Assembly: GCA_964463965.1 (NCBI GenBank)
Contig: CAYXED010000001.1
Span: 310,001-374,000 of the forward strand
Origin: UBA2166 sp964463965
Lineage (GTDB): Bacteria > Nitrospirota > Nitrospiria > Nitrospirales > UBA2166
Reading direction: 5' to 3'
DNA length: 64,000 nt
Shown: piece after piece, positions 26,131-34,096 of the stretch
How the letters are laid out: each line of letters begins with the position of its first letter
Numbering within the stretch: position 1 is the first letter of the stretch
Translations under genes and position numbers: made by a program
Notes under the pieces: generated by a model
The model's input: the letters and a program-made list of their open reading frames with translations, nothing else
The model's database searches: none
Told to the model about the DNA's origin: nothing

Positions 26131-26424
26131 CTAGACCCCTTCGAAGAGCTCTAATTTCTCTTCAGGCTTCAGAATGATGACCGCCTTTTTCCAACTTGGC
26201 CGTTGAGTTTGATAGCGCCCCAGGCGCTTTACCTTACCGTGCACTGTCATCATATTGACCCGCGCAACCTTTACATTCAAAGTGCCTTCAACAGCACGCT
26301 TGACTTCTAACTTATTAACATCTGAACGAACACGTACGACCACCTGATTGTGCTTCTCCCTCAACGCTGTAACCTTTTCCGTCACAAGCGGCTTTTGAAT
26401 AATGTCGAAAATAGGTTTTCGCAC
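26131..26424 (-). CDS. rplW: 50S ribosomal protein L23
   Basis: Exit-site protein that docks trigger factor and SRP. The frame is open as far as 26520, but that would place about 30 hydrophobic residues on top of rplD. The GTG at 26424, seven bases past the rplD stop and with 'AGGCG' upstream, gives the family start 'VRKPIFDIIQKPLVTEKVT' and a normal 97-aa length. 'VNKLEVKRAVEGTLNVKVARVN' follows in the middle. Confidence 0.93.
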   Translation of the reverse strand: MRKPIFDIIQKPLVTEKVTALREKHNQVVVRVRSDVNKLEVKRAVEGTLNVKVARVNMMTVHGKVKRLGRYQTQRPSWKKAVIILKPEEKLELFEGV

Positions 26425-26431
26425 AATACGC

Positions 26432-27085
26432 CTACGCAACACCTTGATCAGAATGAGGCACCCGAGCCCAAAACTCCTGGACACGAGCAAGATTCTGCTG
26501 AGGTATAACAATAAGATCATGCCTCAATACATCATAGACATTTAAGTCTTCTGCACGAAGAAGCGTCACATTCTGAAGGTTTGCGGCAGAACGAATAAGA
26601 AACTCATCTCCCTCCTCAGCAATAATAATTGCTCTACGCGGAGACCCTAAACCCTTCAAAGCCGCTGCTAACAAATGCGTCTTAGGTTCTGCAGGTTCAA
26701 GCCCATCTACTATCAACAGTTTCCCTTCAGCAAACCTTCCAGAAATCGCACAACACAACGCGAGGTGATATTTCTTCTTTGGAAGTGAGTACCCATACTT
26801 TCGAGGTCTCGGGCCAAAAACAATTCCACCGTGGCGCCATATGGGAGACCTAATAGAACCGATCCTCGCACGACCAGTTTTCTTTTGTTTCCACAGTTTC
26901 CGACCACTGCCCCTGACTTCACCACGAGTTTTTGTGGACGCTGTTCCCTGCCGCATCGAAGCCCTCTGCATAACAACTACTTCATGCAACAAGTGTTCCC
27001 GAACTTTTGTACCAAACAGCCGATCATCCAGCTCAACCGAACCAACAGTCTGGCGCTCCATATTTATTACACTCGCAGTAGGCAT
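26432..27085 (-). CDS. rplD: 50S ribosomal protein L4
   Basis: Tunnel-constriction protein, 217 aa, a little longer than average. 'RQGTASTKTRGEVRGSGRKL' and 'TGRARIGSIRSPIWRHGGIV' form the extended loop that reaches into the tunnel. The C-terminal globular part has 'LIVDGLEPAEPKTHLLAAAL'. Its start overlaps the rplC stop by one base. Confidence 0.97.
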   Translation of the reverse strand: MPTASVINMERQTVGSVELDDRLFGTKVREHLLHEVVVMQRASMRQGTASTKTRGEVRGSGRKLWKQKKTGRARIGSIRSPIWRHGGIVFGPRPRKYGYSLPKKKYHLALCCAISGRFAEGKLLIVDGLEPAEPKTHLLAAALKGLGSPRRAIIIAEEGDEFLIRSAANLQNVTLLRAEDLNVYDVLRHDLIVIPQQNLARVQEFWARVPHSDQGVA

Positions 27086-27714
27086 TAGCTTTTTGATCTA
27101 CTTGGTCGCTTTCGAATCAACACTTGCCCACCTACTGCCCCAGGTATAGCACCTCGAACAAAGATGAGATTCACATCAGGCCGCACCTCAACAACATCTA
27201 AACCCTGAACAGTCACCCTCTTATTACCCATCTGACCAGGTAAACGCTGATTCTTCCATACTCGCGATGGATACGAACTCGCCCCCATTGAACCAGGCGC
27301 ACGATGAAACATAGAACCGTGACTTTTAGGGCCTCCAGAAAAATTATGCCTCTTCATTGCTCCCTGAAAACCCTTACCCTTTGATTGCCCAATCACATCA
27401 ACACGCTCACCTGCAGAAAACATTTCAACTGTTAATACCTTCCCAAGCTCGAGCCCCGCATCCTTCGAAAACTCACGGAGATATCGAAATGCAGCACTTG
27501 CCCCCTTGAGATGCCCCAACCTCGGCTTATTAAGTTTCCGCTCAGCAATTTCCTTAAATCCCAGCTGAACCGCGTCATAACCATCAGAGTCAGTTGATTT
27601 GAGTTGAACAACAGTACCTGACCAAACCTCTATAACAGTTACAGGCACCAATACACGATCAGCATTAAATACCTGAGTCATACCCAGCTTACATCCCATC
27701 AATCCGTTCATCAT
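27085..27714 (-). CDS. rplC: 50S ribosomal protein L3
   Basis: Early-assembly large-subunit protein, 209 aa. 'MGCKLGMTQVFNADRVLVPV' lies at the start, 'GKGFQGAMKRHNFSGGPKSH' in the middle extension, and 'QMGNKRVTVQGLDVVEVRPD' towards the end. The Gln in 'LPGQMGN' corresponds to the residue methylated in some bacteria. Between rpsJ and rplD. Confidence 0.98.
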   Translation of the reverse strand: MMNGLMGCKLGMTQVFNADRVLVPVTVIEVWSGTVVQLKSTDSDGYDAVQLGFKEIAERKLNKPRLGHLKGASAAFRYLREFSKDAGLELGKVLTVEMFSAGERVDVIGQSKGKGFQGAMKRHNFSGGPKSHGSMFHRAPGSMGASSYPSRVWKNQRLPGQMGNKRVTVQGLDVVEVRPDVNLIFVRGAIPGAVGGQVLIRKRPSRSKS

Positions 27715-27740
27715 AATAAACCCTAGGAACCTAAAATACG

Positions 27741-28052
27741 CTAAAGCTTAATTTCCACATCCACGCCAGCCGCAAGATTTAGATTCATTAGTGCATCAGT
27801 AGTACCAGGCGTCATATCAAAAATATCCAATAATCGCTTATGTGTTCGAATCTCAAATTGTTCCCTTGATTTTTTATCTGTATGAGTTGACCTCAAGATC
27901 GTAAACTTCGAAATCTCAGTAGGCAGAGGAACCGGCCCTGCGACGCGAGCACCGGTCCGCTTGACCGTCTCAACGATCTCAATAACCGCCTGATCTAACA
28001 CACGATAATCGTATGCGCGAAGACGAATACGGACTTTCTGGTCAAGCTCCAT
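27741..28052 (-). CDS. rpsJ: 30S ribosomal protein S10
   Basis: Small-subunit head protein and NusE transcription-antitermination partner, 103 aa. It has 'KVRIRLRAYDYRVLDQAVIE', 'RVAGPVPLPTEISKFTILRS' and 'KSREQFEIRTHKRLLDI'. It follows tuf with only a 36-bp gap, so the str and S10 operons are fused here. Confidence 0.98.
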   Translation of the reverse strand: MELDQKVRIRLRAYDYRVLDQAVIEIVETVKRTGARVAGPVPLPTEISKFTILRSTHTDKKSREQFEIRTHKRLLDIFDMTPGTTDALMNLNLAAGVDVEIKL

Positions 28053-28088
28053 TCAGCACACCTTCTATTATCAATCGTTACGGAGAAG

Positions 28089-29279
28089 TTACTCGATCAC
28101 TTCCGTGACAATCCCGGCCCCAACGGTTTTTCCGCCTTCCCGAACCGCAAATCTCAATTCTTTCTCCATAGCAATCGGAGTAATCAAATCCCCGCGAAAC
28201 GTCACGTTATCGCCGGGCATTACCATTTCAACGCCTTCTGGCAATTCCACCACTCCAGTTACATCCGTAGTACGGAAATAAAACTGCGGCCGATAGCCTT
28301 TGAAAAATGGAGTGTGCCGCCCCCCCTCTTCCTTAGTCAACACATACACTTCAGACTTGAATTTCGTATGAGGCTTAATAGAACCAGGTTTAGCTAGAAC
28401 CATACCGCGTTCGACGTCCTCCTTCTTGACCCCCCGAAGCAAAATTCCTACGTTATCCCCGGCTTCACCTTCGTCTAGCAACTTCCTAAACATCTCCACC
28501 CCAGTGACAACAGTCTTCTGAGTATCCGCAATACCTACGATTTCGATCTCTTCACCAACCTTAATACGTCCTCGTTGTACTCGCCCAGTCACGACAGTAC
28601 CACGACCAGAAATCGTAAAGACATCCTCAATAGGCATAAGAAACGGCTTATCAACTTCCCGCTCAGGAGTTGGGATATAAGTATCAACAGCTTCCATAAG
28701 CTTCATGATCGCTGGCGCCGCATAATCACCATCTTTACCCTCAAGAGCCTGCAGGGCAGAGCCCACAACAACAGGGATATCATCCCCAGGAAAATCGTAC
28801 TTGCTCAATAGCTCTCTCACTTCAAGCTCGACAAGCTCCAATAGCTCCTTGTCATCAACAGCATCCGCCTTGTTCAGAAAAACAACGATGTACGGCACTC
28901 CAACTTGGCGCGCCAACAAAATATGCTCCCGGGTCTGCGGCATTGGTCCATCGGCAGCACTTACCACCAAAATTGCCCCATCCATTTGCGCCGCTCCCGT
29001 GATCATATTCTTGACGTAATCGGCATGCCCAGGACAATCCACATGTGCATAATGGCGATTCGTAGTCTGATACTCCACATGCGCAATGTTAATAGTCACA
29101 CCGCGCTCTCGCTCCTCAGGCGCCTTGTCAATCGAACCAAACTCCACGAAGGTCGCCAACTCCTGATCTGCCAACACCTTGGTAATCGACGCCGTCAGCG
29201 TCGTCTTCCCATGGTCCACATGCCCAATCGTCCCAATATTCATGTGCGGCTTTGTTCGTTCAAATTTCGCCTTCGCCAT
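28089..29279 (-). CDS. tuf: Elongation factor Tu
   Basis: GTPase that delivers aminoacyl-tRNA, 396 aa. The G motifs are 'GHVDHGKT' (G1), 'DCPGHADY' (G3) and 'NKAD' (G4), with the switch I 'ERERGVTINIAHVEYQT'. Domains 2 and 3 follow with 'GRGTVVTGRVQRG' and 'FRTTDVTGVVELPEG'. Between fusA and rpsJ; no second copy in the window. Confidence 0.98.
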   Translation of the reverse strand: MAKAKFERTKPHMNIGTIGHVDHGKTTLTASITKVLADQELATFVEFGSIDKAPEERERGVTINIAHVEYQTTNRHYAHVDCPGHADYVKNMITGAAQMDGAILVVSAADGPMPQTREHILLARQVGVPYIVVFLNKADAVDDKELLELVELEVRELLSKYDFPGDDIPVVVGSALQALEGKDGDYAAPAIMKLMEAVDTYIPTPEREVDKPFLMPIEDVFTISGRGTVVTGRVQRGRIKVGEEIEIVGIADTQKTVVTGVEMFRKLLDEGEAGDNVGILLRGVKKEDVERGMVLAKPGSIKPHTKFKSEVYVLTKEEGGRHTPFFKGYRPQFYFRTTDVTGVVELPEGVEMVMPGDNVTFRGDLITPIAMEKELRFAVREGGKTVGAGIVTEVIE

Positions 29280-29323
29280 CGCTACCCTCGCCTCTTTCTA
29301 GTAATCAAAAACATCCAACCAGC

Positions 29324-31405
29324 CTATAAACCCTTTGCCTTCGCAATCACATCTTCCGCAATTGCCTTCGGAACCAACTCATAGCTAGAGAATCGCATAC
29401 TGAAGGTTGCCCGACCCTGCGTGCGCGACCGCAAATCCGTTGCATAACCAAACATCTCTGACAACGGAGCACCCGCCTCAATAATCTGAGACCCACCTCT
29501 AACGTGCATTCCATGGACCTTTCCACGGCGAGAGTTAAGATTGGTAATGACATCACCCATATAATCACGGGGAACCAACACATCCACAGCCATCAAAGGC
29601 TCTAGAAGAGCGGGGTCTGCCTTCTCAACTGCAGCCCGAAACGCCATTGAACCTGCAATCTTAAATGCAAGCTCTGATGAGTCAACCTCATGGAAAGTGC
29701 CATCAAAAAGAGACACCTTCACGTTACGAATTGGATAGCCCGCTAAAACTCCACCCTCCATCGCCTCACGAACACCATCTTCGACAGCAGGAATATATTC
29801 TTTGGGAATTGCCCCACCTTTAATCTCATTTTTAAACTCAAAACCGTCGCCTTCATCAGCAGGCTCAATCCTCAACTTCACATGGCCATACTGGCCGTGG
29901 CCACCACTCTGCTTAACATGCTTAGCTTCACCTTCAGACGACCTTCGTATTGTCTCTCGATATGCAACCTGAGGTTTCCCTACATTGGCTTCAACATTAA
30001 ATTCCCGCTTTAAACGATCAACAAAAACGTCCAAGTGCAACTCACCCATCCCAGAGATGACCGTTTGCCCTGTTTCATCATCAGTCTGAACCCGAAAGGT
30101 TGGATCCTCGTGAACCAATTTACCTAGACCCACACCAAGCTTTTCCTGATCTTGTTTTGTTTTCGGCTCTATAGCCATAGAGAGAACCGGGTCAGGGAAA
30201 GTCATTACTTCAAGCAAAACGGGATTACGCGCCTCACATAGAGTATCGCCAGTCCTAGCACCTTTTAATCCAACGGCTGCAGCGATATCCCCTGCGCTAA
30301 CCTCTTCAATGTCCTCACGCTTATTTGCATGCATCTTCAATAAGCGCCCAATACGTTCCTTTTTCCCTTGAGTCGCATTAAGAATGGAGTCCCCCGCACG
30401 AACCCTACCTGAATACACCCTAAAGTAGGTCAGCGACCCGGCATATGGGTCAGACATAATCTTAAACGCCAACGCTGCAAATGGTTCACTTGCTGATGGA
30501 TATCTCACTACCTCATTATCGGAGTTAACTTCTTGAGCCGTGACTGGCGGAACGTCGTGAGGCGAGGGGAGATAGGCAAGAACAGCATCAAGGAGAGGCT
30601 GCACTCCCTTATTGCGAAACGAAGCGCCACAGAGCACCGGCGTAATCTTCAGAGAAAGCGTTCCTGCTCGAATCGCACGCTGTATCTCATCGGATGTCAG
30701 CGATTCGCCATTTAGATATTTCTCAAGAACCTCGTCATCAAACTCAGCAACAGTCTCAATCATCTGTTCACGATAACGAGCAGCAACATCACGCAGATCA
30801 TCAGGCATCTCGTCAATTTTAAACTCTGCTCCCAGAGACTCATCGTCAAAATAGATGCCCTTCATCTCAATCAAATCTACAGACCCACGAAAACCATCCT
30901 CTTTTCCTATAGGTATCTGCACAGGAACAGCAATCGCATCAAGCTTCTCCTTCATAGAGGCAACACTAGAAAAGAAGTCCGCCCCAGTTCTATCCATTTT
31001 ATTCATGAACGCAATCCTAGGGACTCGATAGCGATCAGCCTGACGCCACACTGTCTCAGACTGCGGCTCAACACCCTGCACAGAATCAAATACAGCAATT
31101 GCACCATCAAGAACACGAAGAGAGCGTTCTACCTCAACCGTAAAATCGACATGGCCAGGCGTATCAATAATATTGATGCGATACCCTTTCCATTCAGAGC
31201 TGGTCGCCGCAGAAGTAATTGTAATACCGCGCTCCTTCTCTTGCTCCATCCAATCCATAACGGTATTACCAGCATCAACATCTCCAATACGATGCGAAAC
31301 ACCGGTATAAAACAAAATTCTCTCAGTAGTCGTCGTCTTACCAGCATCAATGTGCGCCATTAAGCCTATATTACGGGTTTGCTCTAGTTCTTCGTTATTT
31401 GCCAC
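29324..31405 (-). CDS. fusA: Elongation factor G
   Basis: Translocase GTPase of 693 aa. The frame extends upstream to 31543 over rpsG, but the GTG at 31405 with 'AAAGG' upstream gives the family opening 'VANNEELEQTRNIGLMAHID'. Motifs are 'AHIDAGKTTTTERIL' (G1), 'DTPGHVDF' (G3) and 'NKMDRTGADF' (G4), with domain IV 'SGGHGQYGHVKLRIEPAD'. It follows rpsG by 43 bp and precedes tuf. Confidence 0.97.
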   Translation of the reverse strand: MANNEELEQTRNIGLMAHIDAGKTTTTERILFYTGVSHRIGDVDAGNTVMDWMEQEKERGITITSAATSSEWKGYRINIIDTPGHVDFTVEVERSLRVLDGAIAVFDSVQGVEPQSETVWRQADRYRVPRIAFMNKMDRTGADFFSSVASMKEKLDAIAVPVQIPIGKEDGFRGSVDLIEMKGIYFDDESLGAEFKIDEMPDDLRDVAARYREQMIETVAEFDDEVLEKYLNGESLTSDEIQRAIRAGTLSLKITPVLCGASFRNKGVQPLLDAVLAYLPSPHDVPPVTAQEVNSDNEVVRYPSASEPFAALAFKIMSDPYAGSLTYFRVYSGRVRAGDSILNATQGKKERIGRLLKMHANKREDIEEVSAGDIAAAVGLKGARTGDTLCEARNPVLLEVMTFPDPVLSMAIEPKTKQDQEKLGVGLGKLVHEDPTFRVQTDDETGQTVISGMGELHLDVFVDRLKREFNVEANVGKPQVAYRETIRRSSEGEAKHVKQSGGHGQYGHVKLRIEPADEGDGFEFKNEIKGGAIPKEYIPAVEDGVREAMEGGVLAGYPIRNVKVSLFDGTFHEVDSSELAFKIAGSMAFRAAVEKADPALLEPLMAVDVLVPRDYMGDVITNLNSRRGKVHGMHVRGGSQIIEAGAPLSEMFGYATDLRSRTQGRATFSMRFSSYELVPKAIAEDVIAKAKGL

Positions 31406-31448
31406 GACGATACCTTTTTTATCCACTGCTGCAGTTTCCACCAGAAGA

Positions 31449-31919
31449 TCACCACCGATAATGCGCAAAGGCCTTGTTAGCCTCAGCCATACGATGCGCA
31501 TCTTCCCTCTTCTTGATTGAAACGCCCGTCTTATTCGCGGCATCCATTAACTCTGCCGCAAGCTTCTCCTCCATACTACGCCCAGCACGATTCAAAGCCG
31601 CAGTACGAATCCAACGCAGCGCCAAAGCAACGCGTCGAGATACTCGAATCTCAACAGGCACCTGATACGATGCCCCACCAACCCGCCGAGATTTGACCTC
31701 CACCATCGGGCGAACATTCTCCACGGCAGTATGAAAAACCTTTAACGGATCAGTACTCTGCTTCTTCTCAATAACATCCAGCGCCCCATAACACACAGCT
31801 TCAGCCGTACTCTTCTTTCCATCGCGCATCACAGCATGAATCAATTGAGAAAGTAATTTATCTCCATACCGGGCATCCGGCAAAATTTCTCTCTTGGTGA
31901 TAACACGACGACGTGGCAT
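31449..31919 (-). CDS. rpsG: 30S ribosomal protein S7
   Basis: Primary binder of the 16S 3' domain at the E site, 156 aa. It starts 'MPRRRVITKREILPDARYGD', with 'VEVKSRRVGGASYQVPVEI' and the C-terminal 'KKREDAHRMAEANKAFAHYR'. It lies between rpsL and fusA. Confidence 0.98.
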   Translation of the reverse strand: MPRRRVITKREILPDARYGDKLLSQLIHAVMRDGKKSTAEAVCYGALDVIEKKQSTDPLKVFHTAVENVRPMVEVKSRRVGGASYQVPVEIRVSRRVALALRWIRTAALNRAGRSMEEKLAAELMDAANKTGVSIKKREDAHRMAEANKAFAHYRW

Positions 31920-31972
31920 ATCAGCTTGACTTTCCTAAAGAGCGCACTCAGCGCAACGGCGGGAAAATATCC

Positions 31973-32353
31973 TCATGATGCTTGCTTCTGTTTCTTGCCG
32001 CCGTACTTCGATCGACCCCGGCGGCGAGCCTGCACACCAACAGTATCCAAGGCTCCGCGAACGATATGATAACGCACACCTGGAAGATCCTTTACACGCC
32101 CACCTCGAACCAAAACTATCGAATGCTCTTGCAAGTTGTGGCCTTCACCCGGAATATACGTTGTAACCTCAAGACCGTTTGAGAGTCGAACTCTTGCGAC
32201 CTTACGTAATGCCGAGTTTGGCTTCTTAGGCGTCGTGGTGTATACGCGAAGACAAACTCCCCGCTTCTGAGGACACTTTGAAAGAGCAGGGCTCTTGGTC
32301 TTCGTCACCACCTGTTTACGGCCTTTTCGAACTAGCTGGTTAACAGTCGGCAA
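31973..32353 (-). CDS. rpsL: 30S ribosomal protein S12
   Basis: Decoding-centre protein, 126 aa, first gene of the superoperon. The start codon is TTG with 'GGAGAATGTT' before it. An ATG in the same leader is in another frame. 'TPKKPNSALRKVARV' keeps the Lys at the position mutated in streptomycin resistance, and 'GGRVKDLPGVRYHIVRG' keeps the methylthiolated Asp. The sequence is the wild-type sensitive form. Confidence 0.98.
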   Translation of the reverse strand: MPTVNQLVRKGRKQVVTKTKSPALSKCPQKRGVCLRVYTTTPKKPNSALRKVARVRLSNGLEVTTYIPGEGHNLQEHSIVLVRGGRVKDLPGVRYHIVRGALDTVGVQARRRGRSKYGGKKQKQAS

Positions 32354-32426
32354 AACATTCTCCTATCCTAACGACAAAAAACCCCCGGGCATGATCTGAA
32401 AGTTCGAAACCATGCGAAACCGTCGG

Positions 32427-32455
32427 ATTCTAGAGGAGGCATGGTCAATTGTCAA
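32427..32455 (-). promoter_or_regulatory. Sigma-70-type promoter of the ribosomal superoperon
   Basis: On the minus strand, 'TTGACA' and 'TAGAAT' are separated by exactly 17 bases, about 75 bp upstream of the rpsL start. Transcription should start near 32419. It is the only strong promoter I could see for the roughly 19-kb minus-strand run from rpsL to groES. Confidence 0.75.
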
Positions 32456-32623
32456 CAGACGAGAACATATAAATCGCAGGGAAAGGCCGCCGAATTCCCC
32501 CTGATAGCAAAGGCCTGGAAGGGTTTTAAAATCTGAGCCATATCAGGTGATCTCATTCAGCAGATAAATTCACTCTAAACATTGATTACTTCTGGCTACA
32601 ATAAGCCAGGCCAGACCACTATA

Positions 32624-32651
32624 TTGACATCGTTTATTGCGAACGTATACG
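32624..32651 (+). promoter_or_regulatory. Promoter for tRNA-Gly
   Basis: 'TTGACA' (32624-32629) and 'TATACG' (32646-32651) with a 16-bp spacer lie 20 bp upstream of the tRNA 5' end. It is divergent from the rpsL promoter; the rest of the interval 32456-32623 contains no recognisable feature. Confidence 0.6.
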
Positions 32652-32671
32652 GTAACTTTAACGCAGCAAGA

Positions 32672-32746
32672 GCGGGTGTAGCGCAGTGGTAGCGCATCGG
32701 CTTCCCAAGCCGTGGGTCGCGGGTTCGAATCCCGTCACCCGCTCCA
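32672..32746 (+). tRNA. tRNA-Gly(CCC)
   Basis: The cloverleaf is complete. Acceptor GCGGGTG pairs with CACCCGC, and the D arm is GCGC...GCGC. The anticodon loop TTCCCAA gives anticodon CCC, the T arm has TTCGAAT, and CCA is encoded. The first anticodon-stem pair is a T-T mismatch, the only irregularity. Confidence 0.95.
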
Positions 32747-32809
32747 AATTATGAAGTTAATCGGAAACCAAGAAACATCTACGGACCTTAAGTATATGGA
32801 GCAAGTAAT

Positions 32810-33577
32810 ATGAAATATACGTTTCTGGCCACACTAATTACCGCACTACTAAGCCTCTCCCCCAGCACTAGTTTCTCCGAGCCACTTCACGATATGGCAA
32901 ATGAGGGAAATCTACAGGCAGTAGAAAACCTAGTTGCCCAAGGGGTTAACATCAACGCCAAAGATGAAGAGGGATGGACAGCGCTACACCAAGCAGCATT
33001 TGCAGGACAAGAAAAAATCGTGGATTTTCTTCTTGATAAAGGCGCCAACGTCGCTGCAAAAGATGGAACCGGCAACACCCCACTCTATCGTGCCGCAGAG
33101 GGTGGGAGCATCAAGATTGCAAAAGCCTTGATAGATAAAGGCGCCTACGTCGAATCACGCGACGAAAATGGTGTCACCCCTCTAATGATGGCAGCGGTGC
33201 AAGGATACATTGCAATTGCTGAATTGCTAATAGAAAACAAGGCTGATATCAATGGTATAGACAACTTTGGAAATACCGCTTTGAATTGGGTAGCCTTTCA
33301 AGGGGAACTTCTTATGGCCAAGTTTCTCCTCTCCAAAGGTGCTGACGTAACTCTACGAGATAAGAACGGCAACACGCCCTTACACGTTGCCGTTGTAGGA
33401 AGGAAAAAAGCTCTAGCCGAGATCCTATTGGACCATGGAGCAGATGTAAATGCTACGATTCCAGATGGAGCAACTCCACTTGACCTAGCTAATGCAAACG
33501 GCGACCATCATCTTGCTGATTTTTTAATTAGCCGCGGTGCCCAGTCACTCACTCCTTCTGCAGGAATCGGGACATAA
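32810..33577 (+). CDS. Secreted ankyrin-repeat protein
   Basis: 255 aa with a signal peptide (residues 1-23, 'FLATLITALLSLSPSTSFS') followed by about seven ankyrin repeats of 33 residues filling the rest. Repeats show the 'GWTALHQAAFAGQEKIVDFL' and 'GNTPLHVAVVGRKKALAEIL' pattern, each with 'LLDKGANV'-type ends. Such proteins mediate protein-protein contacts, here presumably in the periplasm. The partner is unknown. It lies between tRNA-Gly and msrB on the same strand. Confidence 0.88.
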   Translation: MKYTFLATLITALLSLSPSTSFSEPLHDMANEGNLQAVENLVAQGVNINAKDEEGWTALHQAAFAGQEKIVDFLLDKGANVAAKDGTGNTPLYRAAEGGSIKIAKALIDKGAYVESRDENGVTPLMMAAVQGYIAIAELLIENKADINGIDNFGNTALNWVAFQGELLMAKFLLSKGADVTLRDKNGNTPLHVAVVGRKKALAEILLDHGADVNATIPDGATPLDLANANGDHHLADFLISRGAQSLTPSAGIGT

Positions 33578-33689
33578 CCAACATTGATGCACTTATTCTA
33601 CTCTTCATTTCAGTTTTAGAGAATCTTAATTAGATACTATTTTAAATACACACGGATACCTTGAATTCTAAAATGCTTGGAAAGTCGCT

Positions 33690-34085
33690 ATGACAAAAAT
33701 CACAAAATCTGATGAAGACTGGAAAGAGATTCTATCAGTAGAGGAATATAGGATCCTTCGCAAACATGGGACAGAACGCGCATTTACGGGAGAATATTGG
33801 AATACACATGCATCCGGCCAATACCTGTGCGCGGGATGTGGGAATATCTTATTTGATTCTGGTTCAAAATTCGACTCCGGAACTGGCTGGCCAAGCTTTG
33901 ATGCTCCAATTACTCACGAGCATGTGACCGAAGAACACGACAATAGCCTTCTCATGCATCGTATAGAAGTGCGATGCACCAAGTGCGATGGGCATCTTGG
34001 CCATGTTTTTGATGATGGCCCAACACAAACGGGAAAACGATATTGCATTAATTCTGCGGCAATAAAGTTTACTCAAAAGAACTAA
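33690..34085 (+). CDS. msrB: Peptide methionine-R-sulfoxide reductase MsrB
   Basis: Repairs methionine-R-sulfoxide in oxidised proteins. It is 131 aa, single-domain and without a signal peptide, so cytosolic. The zinc-binding pairs are 'CAGCG' and 'CTKCDGHLGHVFDDGP', and the catalytic Cys lies in 'RYCINSAAIKF'. 'FDSGTGWPSF' is the substrate-binding region. A resolving Cys outside the zinc pairs was not evident, so recycling may use a direct mechanism. It ends 11 bp before the large peptidase gene. Confidence 0.95.
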   Translation: MTKITKSDEDWKEILSVEEYRILRKHGTERAFTGEYWNTHASGQYLCAGCGNILFDSGSKFDSGTGWPSFDAPITHEHVTEEHDNSLLMHRIEVRCTKCDGHLGHVFDDGPTQTGKRYCINSAAIKFTQKN

Positions 34086-34096
34086 CTCATTGCTGA

